This document shows, piece by piece, positions 31,448-39,587 of a stretch of 64,000 nt of DNA. Both the position numbers and the translations under genes were made by a program. Numbering within the stretch: the stretch's first letter is position 1; every line of letters starts with the position of its first letter. The notes under the pieces were generated by a model. That model ran no database searches, was not told the DNA's origin, and worked only from the letters and a program-made list of their open reading frames with translations. The DNA is taken from assembly GCF_001183605.1 (NCBI RefSeq), contig NZ_LFXJ01000005.1, positions 1,054,001 through 1,118,000 of the forward strand. The letters are read 5' to 3'. This stretch comes from Lysinibacillus xylanilyticus. GTDB taxonomy: Bacteria > Bacillota > Bacilli > Bacillales_A > Planococcaceae.

Positions 31448-32186
31448 TGCACATATTCATTTAGATCAGTATAACGAACACGACATACCAACTTTGCTTG
31501 AGGAGGCTGAACATGTCATTGCGGTTAGTATGAATCTTCCATCGTGCGAGAAAACGTTGAAGCTGTCAAAAGCTTATACGAAGGTAAAGGCAGCGTTTGG
31601 TTTTCATCCCGAACAACCGTTACCTAGTGATGCGGAGGAAGAGGCGTTATTCAAGTGGATACGCCAACACTCACATGAAATGGTGGCGATTGGAGAGGTA
31701 GGGTTGCCTTATTATTTGAGGCAGGAGAAGGCGATTGATGTTCGTCCGTATGTGGCATTGTTAGAACGGTTTATAGTATTGGCGAAGGAATTAAATAAAC
31801 CAATTGTGTTACATGCTGTTTATGAGGATGCGGCGATTGTTTGTGATTTGCTAGAAAAACATCAAGTAACGAAAGCACATTTCCATTGGTTTAAAGGTGA
31901 TGAGGAAGTGATTGATCGGATGATTTCTAATGGATATTTCATTTCTGTGACGCCTGATTGTACGTATGAGACTGAGATTCAACAGCTTATTAAAAAATAT
32001 CCAATCGAACTGATGATGGTAGAAACAGATGGACCATGGCCATTTGAAGGTCCTTTTGAAAATAAGCGAACATCTCCTTGGATGATGGATCATTCCGTAG
32101 AGGTTATTGCTTCGATAAAGGGGCTTACAACACAGGAAGCTGCACGCATCATCACAAGAAATACGACAATATTTTATAATTTATAG
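31437..32186 (+). CDS. TatD-family metal-dependent hydrolase
   Basis: This protein of about 249 residues has TatD metal ligands: DAHIHLDQ, GEVGLPYY, VLHAVYED, KAHFHWF and the late Asp in METDGPWP. TatD enzymes are DNases or general amidohydrolase-fold hydrolases. It overlaps thiZ and ends the TPP-regulated operon, so a role in thiamine-precursor salvage (for example hydrolysing an imported pyrimidine) is conceivable; that is inference. The start may be 31428 or 31437. Confidence 0.85.
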   Translation: MLIDAHIHLDQYNEHDIPTLLEEAEHVIAVSMNLPSCEKTLKLSKAYTKVKAAFGFHPEQPLPSDAEEEALFKWIRQHSHEMVAIGEVGLPYYLRQEKAIDVRPYVALLERFIVLAKELNKPIVLHAVYEDAAIVCDLLEKHQVTKAHFHWFKGDEEVIDRMISNGYFISVTPDCTYETEIQQLIKKYPIELMMVETDGPWPFEGPFENKRTSPWMMDHSVEVIASIKGLTTQEAARIITRNTTIFYNL

Positions 32187-32187
32187 C

Positions 32188-32227
32188 AAAAAACACAGCT
32201 GTTCTTTTAGAATGGCTGTGTTTTTTT
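32188..32227 (+). terminator. Terminator of the thiamine operon
   Basis: AAAACACAGC pairs with GCTGTGTTTT, followed by a run of seven or more T residues. Confidence 0.88.
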
Positions 32228-32414
32228 AGTGCCGATATCGATGATAAAAATATTAGAAACTATAGCTTACATTAGGTTACGATGGTGTTCTTAGAAACGT
32301 CCACTTTTAAGCGAAAGTTTAAAAAGGGATATATATTAACTCAACTTTCGCAGAGCAAAATAGGAAGGCAGGCCATGATATAGCCTTGCAAACCTTTAAT
32401 CCAAGACCCTCTCC

Positions 32415-33833
32415 TCACTTAGAAAGAGATTGCGCCACTGCAACAAACCTTTTTACCCCTTCTCTTAGTTGTTTTTCATTTGTGTAAGAATAGCTTAAAC
32501 GTATCCAGGATGATAGTTGTTTTAATGGATCACAAACTTGACCTGGCACAAAGGATATAGATTGTTCGATACTTTTGGTTAGTAATAATTCAGTAGGAAG
32601 TGTATCTGGGAGTTGCACCCATAAATTAAGACCGCCCTTTGGACTAATCCATTTCCAATCTGTTACTGCTAGCTCTTCCTCCATAATTTCCTTTCGAATC
32701 TGTAGGGCGATCCGGATTTTCTCCAAGTGCTGCTGCAATCTTAGTGATGAAAAGTAATGGAGGAAAATTTTTTGATTGAGTAATGGTGAGCCATTATCAG
32801 CTAACGATTTTACTGTTAGTAGTGAATTCATTAATGATGATTGACAAATAACAGCCGCAATTCTCAATCCAGGTGATATATATTTGCAAAAGCTTCGGAT
32901 ATAAATGACTGTCCCAGCAGTATCATATGTGTAAATTGGTGGTGGCGGGGCATGATCAAAATAGATGTCGTGATAGGCATCGTCCTCAATTAATAGACAT
33001 CGATATTGTTCAGCTAATTCTACTAATTTTTTGCGCTGCTCAACTGAAACAGTATAACCAGTTGGGTTATGGAATGTTGGGTTGAGATAAAATAGGCGTG
33101 GTTTATATTGTTTCATATATAATTCAACCTGCTTTAAATCGTACCCGTCTGGATGGATATCAACCGTTACAATCTGCGCACCTTGTGCTCTAAAAATATC
33201 AATCGCAGAACTATAGCTTGGACGTTCAAACAAAACGACGTCTCTTGGCTTAATGAAAGTTTGAGCGATTAAGTGAATCGCTTGCTGTGAGCCAGAAGTG
33301 ATTAACAGGTCATCTGCATTGAGATGAGTTTTATACTGAGTAATAAAATATTGAGTGAGTGTTTCACGTAGCTCTAAATCACCTTGCACAGTTGAGTAGG
33401 TTGCAAGTACTTTTGGATAAAGGTCAAACACTTTCTTCACGTAATCTGAAAAATAATGATTAGGCAAAAGATTTGGATCAATTAACGCCTGAGAAAATTG
33501 ATAGGAAACAGGTGATTGATGGATTTCAGATAAATGATTTTTTTGAACGTAGGCAGAAACAATTGGATTGTCCAAATGTAGATATTCAAGATTTTTCGTC
33601 ACATTTGATTGGACAAAATAGCCTGCTTTATCTTTTACATAAACTTTGTCATGCTTTTTCAGTAATTGATAAGCCTTTAATACAGTTAATCGATGAACAT
33701 TCATTTCAGATGCTAATTGCCGGACGGAGGGAATCTTTTCATGATCTTTCCATTCTTTGCGTTCTATTCGGTCCAGTACATAATCATATACTTTCTTAAA
33801 AAGATAATCACCATTTTGAATCGCTTTGCTCAC
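32415..33833 (-). CDS. MocR/GabR-type regulator (GntR wHTH fused to PLP aminotransferase domain)
   Basis: This 472-residue protein has an N-terminal GntR winged helix (about 1-75, KIPSVRQLASEMNVHRLTVLKAYQLL) joined to a fold-type I aminotransferase domain. PLP-contact motifs remain: LNPTFHNPTGY, LIEDDAYHDIYF and RSFCKYISPGLR with the Schiff-base lysine. MocR regulators sense PLP-linked amines or vitamin B6 and often activate a divergent transporter. Here the divergent neighbour is an EamA permease, and 11-bp direct repeats lie between them. Confidence 0.93.
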   Translation of the reverse strand: MSKAIQNGDYLFKKVYDYVLDRIERKEWKDHEKIPSVRQLASEMNVHRLTVLKAYQLLKKHDKVYVKDKAGYFVQSNVTKNLEYLHLDNPIVSAYVQKNHLSEIHQSPVSYQFSQALIDPNLLPNHYFSDYVKKVFDLYPKVLATYSTVQGDLELRETLTQYFITQYKTHLNADDLLITSGSQQAIHLIAQTFIKPRDVVLFERPSYSSAIDIFRAQGAQIVTVDIHPDGYDLKQVELYMKQYKPRLFYLNPTFHNPTGYTVSVEQRKKLVELAEQYRCLLIEDDAYHDIYFDHAPPPPIYTYDTAGTVIYIRSFCKYISPGLRIAAVICQSSLMNSLLTVKSLADNGSPLLNQKIFLHYFSSLRLQQHLEKIRIALQIRKEIMEEELAVTDWKWISPKGGLNLWVQLPDTLPTELLLTKSIEQSISFVPGQVCDPLKQLSSWIRLSYSYTNEKQLREGVKRFVAVAQSLSK

Positions 33834-33876
33834 ATCGATTCCTCCTATTCAAGACGATTGTACCACGATCCAATCT

Positions 33877-33906
33877 AATCTGTTCTATCTTTTTCAATCT
33901 GTTCTA
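33877..33906. promoter_or_regulatory. Direct-repeat operator for the MocR regulator
   Basis: AATCTGTTCTA occurs at 33877-33887 and 33896-33906, a 19-base period. A TATGAT -10-like box at 33919-33924 for the permease has no good -35, and the second repeat lies where a -35 would be, as expected for an activator site. Confidence 0.65.
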
Positions 33907-33946
33907 CCGTCTTTCTTTTATGATAGAAAAAGAGGAGGAGTTTTAA

Positions 33947-34861
33947 ATGGTTATTATTAATTATTTCTTCATGTGTTTGATTTTTGGAACGACATTTTTA
34001 GTGATTAAAATTGGTGTTGATGCAGGAGTGCCTCCATTTTTATCAGCTGGACTTCGTTTTTTCATTGCTGGTTTGCTGCTATTTAGTTTTATGGTTTGGA
34101 GAGAGAAAACGACAATAAGGTTATTATTTCGCAAAGAGATGTTTTTTACAGGAATAGGTTTAACCTTTGGGACGTTCGCCACATTATACTGGGCAGAGCA
34201 GTATGTGACATCAGGGATTGCAGCTGTCTTATCTGCAACAGGTCCAATGATGATCATAGTTTTTCAGACATTCATATTGAAGCAAAAAGGAAATTGGAAA
34301 TCATTCATTGGCTGTGTCGTCGGAGTCATTGGTGTCACGCTCTTGATCCTACCTAGTTTTTCAATTGAGATTAGTCCCTTCTGGATGATTGGTTGTTTCG
34401 CCATTATATTGGGTGAAGTTTTTTACGCATCTGGAACGATTTATTCGAAGCATGTCATCCGAAAGTTTGAAACGACATCACCAATTGCTTTAAATGCAGC
34501 GCAAATGATGCATGGTGGGATTTTATTAATCATTTTATCATTTTTTACCGAGAACATTCAGCTTGATTATCTTTTGAGCCCAGCTTCAATTGGCTCTCTT
34601 CTTTATTTAACTATTTTTGGTTCAATGATCGGCCATAGCATTTATTATTGGCTTGTCTCACGGACAAATCCTGTTTTTCCTTCTACATGGCTGTATATTT
34701 CACCATTAATTGCCGTTATGCTAGGTGTTACCTTCTATAATGAATATATTTCTTGGCTAACAGGCATAGGAACTTTGACGATTATTGTAGGAACGGTTCT
34801 AGTCAATTTCGAAACATTACGGAAGCTGCTTTTGAGGAAGGGGACTGTTCTTCAGGATTAA
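33947..34861 (+). CDS. EamA/DMT-family transporter
   Basis: This 304-residue protein has ten hydrophobic helices in two EamA halves, with MCLIFGTTFLVIKIGVDAG at the start and YWAEQYVTSGIAAVL in the first half. The family exports amino acids, amines and other metabolites. AGAGGAGG precedes the ATG. Divergence from a MocR regulator suggests control by it and an amino-acid-, amine- or vitamin B6-related substrate. Confidence 0.9.
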   Translation: MVIINYFFMCLIFGTTFLVIKIGVDAGVPPFLSAGLRFFIAGLLLFSFMVWREKTTIRLLFRKEMFFTGIGLTFGTFATLYWAEQYVTSGIAAVLSATGPMMIIVFQTFILKQKGNWKSFIGCVVGVIGVTLLILPSFSIEISPFWMIGCFAIILGEVFYASGTIYSKHVIRKFETTSPIALNAAQMMHGGILLIILSFFTENIQLDYLLSPASIGSLLYLTIFGSMIGHSIYYWLVSRTNPVFPSTWLYISPLIAVMLGVTFYNEYISWLTGIGTLTIIVGTVLVNFETLRKLLLRKGTVLQD

Positions 34862-35131
34862 AAATTAAACCGCTAGATTTTGTTCCAGTAAATTCAAATT
34901 TATGCCGGAATTGGACCAGATTGTTGAAGAACAGCAGGGACTTTTATGTAGCAAGTCAAAATTAATAGCATGTTTGTGTTATTCAATGAATTTGCAGGTT
35001 AGTGTGGTAATTAGTAATACTGTGTAATATAGAATATTACATACAAAATTAGCTTTACTCATTCGACGTTCTTGTGTAACTAAACCACTCTTTTACATCA
35101 ATAAAATCTAACTATAAAGGAGCCTAATGTT

Positions 35132-35794
35132 ATGGAAATTTCTAAGGGAGTAGAGATGCTCCAGCTTGAATATCACGGAAATATTATTCATCCAACTCTT
35201 TTATGGGATCAAGAAATGGCTGTTCTAATCGACACTGGTTTCCCTAGACAAATAGAAGATTTTCGCGTGGCAATGGAAAAGGTAGGAGTGTCGTTCGACA
35301 AACTAAAAGTTATCATTTTGACGCATCAGGATATAGATCATATAGGTAGTCTTCCTCAGATATTACAGGAGTGTGGAAGCAATATTACAGTTTATGCTCA
35401 CGAACTAGATAAGCCTTATATCCAGGGGGATTTACCTCTTTTGAAAGACGGGCACATAGAGAATCCACCGAAGGGAAAAGTGAATGGTACCTTGACTGAC
35501 GGCCAAGAACTGTCGTATTGTGGCGGGATTCGTGTCATTCATACTCCGGGGCATACGCCTGGCCATATCAGCCTATATTTGAAACAAAGCAAAACACTGA
35601 TTGCTGGGGATTCGATGTACAGTGTTGACGGAGTAATTGGGGGAATTCATGTACCAACCGTACTGGATTTACAAGAGGCTCGTCTCTCTTTAAAGAAATA
35701 TCTAGACCTCGATATTGAATCTGTGGTTTGTTACCACGGGGGATTAACTAAGGTAAATATTAATGATCAGATACAAAAAGTAATTTCATATTAA
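35132..35794 (+). CDS. MBL-fold metallo-hydrolase
   Basis: This 220-residue enzyme has the binuclear zinc motif LTHQDIDHIGS (HxDxDH), a second-site His in HTPGHTPGHI and an Asp in IAGDSMYS. Hydrolases of this fold act on lactones, thioesters or phosphodiesters. AAAGGAGCC precedes the ATG. It stands between an EamA gene and a GNAT gene with no clear operon; the 270-base space before it holds nothing recognisable. Confidence 0.88.
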   Translation: MEISKGVEMLQLEYHGNIIHPTLLWDQEMAVLIDTGFPRQIEDFRVAMEKVGVSFDKLKVIILTHQDIDHIGSLPQILQECGSNITVYAHELDKPYIQGDLPLLKDGHIENPPKGKVNGTLTDGQELSYCGGIRVIHTPGHTPGHISLYLKQSKTLIAGDSMYSVDGVIGGIHVPTVLDLQEARLSLKKYLDLDIESVVCYHGGLTKVNINDQIQKVISY

Positions 35795-35828
35795 ACATAG
35801 GTTGTTTTCGAAAATATTGTTGCTATTC

Positions 35829-35849
35829 AACTAACGAAGCAGGTTAGTT
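35829..35849. repeat. Dispersed palindrome AACTAAC-N7-GTTAGTT, copy 1
   Basis: Perfect 7-base arms within TTGCTATTCAACTAACGAAG. A related copy lies at 48974-48993; both stand upstream of GNAT genes. It is followed by two tandem copies of AATAGTTATAATGKTAAAA (35850-35886). Confidence 0.65.
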
Positions 35850-35925
35850 TAATAGTTATAATGGTAAAAAATAGTTATAATGTTAAAAATAGTTGTGGTA
35901 GATTTATTAAAAGGAGGAATTATTA

Positions 35926-36378
35926 ATGCAGAATATAGTTCGTTTATTATCGGAAAAGGATATAAAAGAAGCATCAATCATTTTTACTGATGTTTTTAGT
36001 TCTAATCCTTGGAACGAACCTTGGAGTATACAAACATCTTACAAACGATTGTTAGATATAAGTAATACTCCAGGCTATATAGGGATAGGTTATTTTAATT
36101 CAAATAATCAAATGACTGGTTTTTTAGTTGGTAATGAAGAACAATGGGCAGATAATACGAGCTTTTACATAAATGAAATCTGCGTTCTACCTAATGTTCA
36201 AACAAATGGGATTGGTACGAGTTTATTAATATATTTAAGAGATATCCTGACACAGAAAAACGTTGATACGGCATATTTATCAACTGAAAGAGGTAAAGGT
36301 AAACCAGAGTTATTTTTTAGAAAGAATGGCTATGTGACAAATGAATCCAGAGTATTAATGACAATGACCATTTCTTGA
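35926..36378 (+). CDS. GNAT-family N-acetyltransferase
   Basis: This 150-residue protein has the acetyl-CoA pyrophosphate-binding loop as VQTNGIGTSLL after the strand INEICVLPN, and a late FFRKNGY motif, all typical of GNAT enzymes. An AAGGAGG site precedes the ATG. The substrate is unknown. The 75-bp direct repeat begins 35 bases after its stop. Confidence 0.88.
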   Translation: MQNIVRLLSEKDIKEASIIFTDVFSSNPWNEPWSIQTSYKRLLDISNTPGYIGIGYFNSNNQMTGFLVGNEEQWADNTSFYINEICVLPNVQTNGIGTSLLIYLRDILTQKNVDTAYLSTERGKGKPELFFRKNGYVTNESRVLMTMTIS

Positions 36379-36412
36379 TTTTAGTACACCATAATACCTT
36401 TACTTCTTATTA

Positions 36413-36487
36413 AACTCCCATGAAAGAACTTAATCATCTTTCATATTCTGTGGTGTAGCTCGGGTTTTGCGCTACATGGATGGCTAA
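36413..36487 (+). repeat. 75-bp direct repeat, copy 1
   Basis: Matches 37937-38011 at 71 of 75 positions. It contains a perfect hairpin ATGAAAGA-N9-TCTTTCAT, then TGTAG...CTACA. The acyltransferase gene lies between the two copies. Confidence 0.9.
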
Positions 36488-36666
36488 ATGGGCAGGTTAG
36501 TTTAAGTAGGAATTAACTTATTATCAATATCACAGAAGGTCGATAATGCAAAAAAATGATTGATCAAGAATATGCTATTATTTACCATAAATATATTTTT
36601 TAAGTAACGGTGAAATACGTTACTATTATTTAAAGTATAACTTTTAATGGGAAAGGAGTTTTAAAG

Positions 36667-37827
36667 GTGAAAAAAGAGAGTGATCATTTATATTTCATCG
36701 ATAATATAAAAATAGCATTAATTATGCTTGTAGTAGCTCACCATGCTGGACAAGCCTATGGGCCAGGTGGTTGGTGGTATTTTTTAGATGATGAATCTAT
36801 CAACTGGTTAGGCCGGTTTTTCTCTGTAAATGCAGCATTTTTTATGAGTATGTTTTTCTTTTTATCAGCCTATTTTCTCCCTCAATCAATCGCGAGAAAA
36901 GGGCCGAAACGGTTTTTAAAAGATCGGCTTATTAGAATTGGTATTCCATTACTACTGGGATTTCTCGTGATAATTCCTATTCTGATGTATTTATATTACA
37001 TTAATTTCAGAGATTATGAACCCATCTCATTTTTTTCTTACTATGTTAATATATTTTTTGGACTTGGTAGTGAACCCACGAATTGGTCTGGACCATCATG
37101 GCCTGATATGCAATTTGGCCATTTATGGTTTTTAGAGCATTTACTTGTGTATGCGGTTCTGTTTTCAATCTGGACCTTCTTTACATCCAAGAAATCCACA
37201 AAAAAATTAGACGGAAACATTAAGGTTTATCAGATTCTCTCTCTGTGGTTGATCGTTAGCTTAGTGACTTTCATTACAAGGATATGGTTTCCTATTGATC
37301 ATTGGACAGCTTTCGTAGGATTTATTCAAACAGAATTTGCACATGTACCACAGTATGTGAGTTTCTTTTGTTTAGGCATTATGGCTTATCATCGGAAATG
37401 GTTTTTAACTTTGAGTGTGAGAGTAGGATGCATCTGGCTTATTATTGGAGTATTAATAGTAACTATTTTGTATTTTGGAGGGAATACGGTAGATCCTTTT
37501 CTTTTAAAGGGTGGACAAAACTTTGGTTCGTTGACTCGATCATTAATTGAGACGTTACTGTGTATTTCGCTTGTAATCGGTCTTCTAATATTATTTAGAG
37601 AAAAATTTAACGGCACTAATCGTTGGTCTAAAATGTTATCGAACAATGTATTTGTTGTTTATTTCATCCATGTCCCAGTAGTTGTCTTCCTTCAATATAC
37701 ATTAAATGACCTACCAATATCAGTCTGGATTAAATTCCTTTTGACGGCATTTTTAGGAATCATTCTAAGCTTTTTGCTAAGTCATTTTGTATGGCGAAAG
37801 ATTCCATACCTCAAAAAAATGATGTGA
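36667..37827 (+). CDS. Acyltransferase family 3 membrane protein
   Basis: This 386-residue protein has about ten transmembrane helices and the N-terminal motif FIDNIKIALIMLVVAHHAGQ, matching acyltransferase-3 (OafA/NodX-like) proteins that acylate surface sugars or small molecules; the paired His residues (HH) are the expected catalytic site. It starts with GTG behind AAAGGAG. It is flanked on both sides by copies of a 75-bp repeat, which suggests it was acquired or duplicated as a cassette. Confidence 0.88.
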   Translation: MKKESDHLYFIDNIKIALIMLVVAHHAGQAYGPGGWWYFLDDESINWLGRFFSVNAAFFMSMFFFLSAYFLPQSIARKGPKRFLKDRLIRIGIPLLLGFLVIIPILMYLYYINFRDYEPISFFSYYVNIFFGLGSEPTNWSGPSWPDMQFGHLWFLEHLLVYAVLFSIWTFFTSKKSTKKLDGNIKVYQILSLWLIVSLVTFITRIWFPIDHWTAFVGFIQTEFAHVPQYVSFFCLGIMAYHRKWFLTLSVRVGCIWLIIGVLIVTILYFGGNTVDPFLLKGGQNFGSLTRSLIETLLCISLVIGLLILFREKFNGTNRWSKMLSNNVFVVYFIHVPVVVFLQYTLNDLPISVWIKFLLTAFLGIILSFLLSHFVWRKIPYLKKMM

Positions 37828-37936
37828 AAGGAAATAATATTTAAATAATGAAATGTGAAAAATGAAAATGCCGCATTATTGCTGCCTTTTGTTTTAGTAG
37901 GATAATGATGTGTCATAAAAATTATGATACTTGTTC

Positions 37937-38011
37937 AACTCCCATGAAAGAACTAAATCATCTTTCATATTCTGTGGTGTATCACTGGTTTTGCGCTACA
38001 TGGATGGCTAA
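37937..38011 (+). repeat. 75-bp direct repeat, copy 2
   Basis: Same orientation as 36413-36487 with four mismatches. The rest of the 37828-38245 gap holds a weak hairpin at 38090-38119 (TACCCCCATC with GACGGGGGTA) and a short segment at 38047-38077 resembling 49670-49700. Confidence 0.88.
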
Positions 38012-38245
38012 CGGGTGATTAAGTTGAAGAAGATAGCCAAACCAGAAGCAACAATCTTTGAGAAAACAGCCTAAAAATAAAAATTTATTTTACCCCCATC
38101 CAGAACAGGACGGGGGTATTCTTTTGGGATTATTTAACTTTTGTTGTGTTATCGTATTATTGACATTATTTGCATTTAATATTATCGTTAAATGGAAAAT
38201 AAGGAAAATAAAAATGTTTTTTCGTTTTCCTATAGGCAGGTGATC

Positions 38246-38821
38246 ATGTTGAAAGATAGAATTTTAAAGGTATCAATAAGTGAAGCTGAACGAAAAGGCT
38301 TCCGATTTACGATGGGGGAGTTAGCAAAACAGCTTGGTATGAGTACTAAAACATTGTATGGATATTACCCCTCAAAGGAAGAACTTCTAAATGAAATGAT
38401 TAATCTTGCAATTGATGAACTGAAGATGAAAGAGGAAGAAATACTGCATGATTCAGCTTTAAATCTTTTAGAAAAACTACAGAAATGTCTTGTACTCGTT
38501 CCAGCTGATTTTAAATTTGCAAAGCTCCAATATTTAGAGGAGCTTCAACGATATTACCCGAAGCAATGGAAAACACTCGATCAATTTATTCATGAACAAT
38601 GGACAGGCATCTTTTCGTTAATAGATGAAGGGATTGCTGCAAATCAAATACGTCCATTTAATAAAGAGATATTTATAGAAGTCTATGTTGGAGGGCTTTA
38701 TCGATTGATGGAACATGCATCAAAAAACAGAAATATGATTTCACTTCAGGATACAATGCAGGAAATGGTGGACATTCTGATGCTTGGGATTCTTAAAGAA
38801 AACGTTCAGAAAGAAAATTAA
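38246..38821 (+). CDS. TetR-family transcriptional regulator
   Basis: This regulator of about 191 residues has the helix-turn-helix RFTMGELAKQLGMSTKTLYGYYPSKEELL near its N-terminus. I prefer the ATG at 38246, preceded by GGCAGGTG; the open frame reaches an ATG at 38192 that lacks a clear ribosome binding site. It is followed after 13 bases by a YvaD-like membrane protein, which it probably controls. Confidence 0.85.
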   Translation: MLKDRILKVSISEAERKGFRFTMGELAKQLGMSTKTLYGYYPSKEELLNEMINLAIDELKMKEEEILHDSALNLLEKLQKCLVLVPADFKFAKLQYLEELQRYYPKQWKTLDQFIHEQWTGIFSLIDEGIAANQIRPFNKEIFIEVYVGGLYRLMEHASKNRNMISLQDTMQEMVDILMLGILKENVQKEN

Positions 38822-38834
38822 GTGGGGGCTGTAG

Positions 38835-39257
38835 ATGAGTAAAACTTTAAGATTACTATTTTTCGTTACAGATTTCTTTTTTATACTCTATTGGCTAGTC
38901 ACATTTTTTCATTTGATTCCAGAAGAGTATTTATATCAGGATTATCAAAATGAATTATTAGTTATATGGAATTGGTCGTTTTTCCCGTTAGATATTTTAA
39001 TTTCAGTTACTGGTTTTATAAGTCTCTACCTTTTTAAAGTGAAAAATGAAAAGTGGAGAGCGTTTGCCTTATTATCTCTTGCACTAACATTTTGCTCAGG
39101 ACTACAGGCGATTGCTTTTTGGACAATAAAGCTTGATTTTGATCTTATGTGGTGGATACCTAATCTTTTTCTTTTACTTTATCCATTGTACTTTATTCCA
39201 AAGCTTATTACATTTAAATATCATGATGTCTCACTACAAGCAAAACACAACCACTAA
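38835..39257 (+). CDS. YvaD-like four-helix membrane protein
   Basis: This 140-residue protein has four hydrophobic helices with several aromatic residues (FFFILYWLVTFFHLIP; MWWIPNLFLLLYPLYFIP). It resembles the Bacillus YvaD family of unknown function. It starts 13 bases after the TetR gene with a GTGGGGG site, so the two form an operon ending at the terminator at 39242. Confidence 0.75.
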   Translation: MSKTLRLLFFVTDFFFILYWLVTFFHLIPEEYLYQDYQNELLVIWNWSFFPLDILISVTGFISLYLFKVKNEKWRAFALLSLALTFCSGLQAIAFWTIKLDFDLMWWIPNLFLLLYPLYFIPKLITFKYHDVSLQAKHNH

Positions 39258-39284
39258 TCATCCTCTGTGTGGTTGTGTTTTTTA
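39242..39284. terminator. Bidirectional terminator overlapping two gene ends
   Basis: AAAACACAACCAC pairs with GTGGTTGTGTTTT, followed by T residues. It includes the last bases of the YvaD-like gene and of the convergent small gene. Confidence 0.8.
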
Positions 39285-39436
39285 TGTTTCGTGAAATTTT
39301 GTTCAAGGTTTTCTTTTTTAGTTTTTGTTACACGTTCATGTGTACTGAAAGGGGAGAACTGGCGATTTTTTTCAACGTCTTTCCCTTTCGTACGCTTGAT
39401 ATGCGAGCGCTTCTTTTTTGCTTTTGATTGAGTCAT
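39254..39436 (-). CDS. Small basic protein of unknown function
   Basis: This 60-residue protein is very rich in Lys, His and Arg (KAKKKRSHIKRTKGKD near the start; HKKHNHTEDD at the end) with no hydrophobic segment. An excellent AAGGAGGGATAAC ribosome binding site precedes the ATG, which is the main reason to accept it. The composition recalls small spore-associated proteins, but I do not recognise a family. Its end lies inside the shared terminator hairpin. Confidence 0.65.
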   Translation of the reverse strand: MTQSKAKKKRSHIKRTKGKDVEKNRQFSPFSTHERVTKTKKENLEQNFTKHKKHNHTEDD

Positions 39437-39548
39437 TGTTATCCCTCCTTGTTATTGTAAATATACCATAAAATAGGGTTTATTTCCGTTCTGGCTGTAC
39501 GCTTTACTGGGGGACTTCGCTTAGGGCAACAAGTTAAGAAAAAGAAAA

Positions 39549-39577
39549 ACCTCGTAAGTATTATTAACTTACGAGGT
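39549..39577 (-). terminator. Terminator of the first actP-like gene
   Basis: A perfect 11-bp stem (ACCTCGTAAGT) with a 7-base loop, followed on the minus strand by a T-rich run. Confidence 0.85.
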
Positions 39578-39587
39578 CACTGTTATA

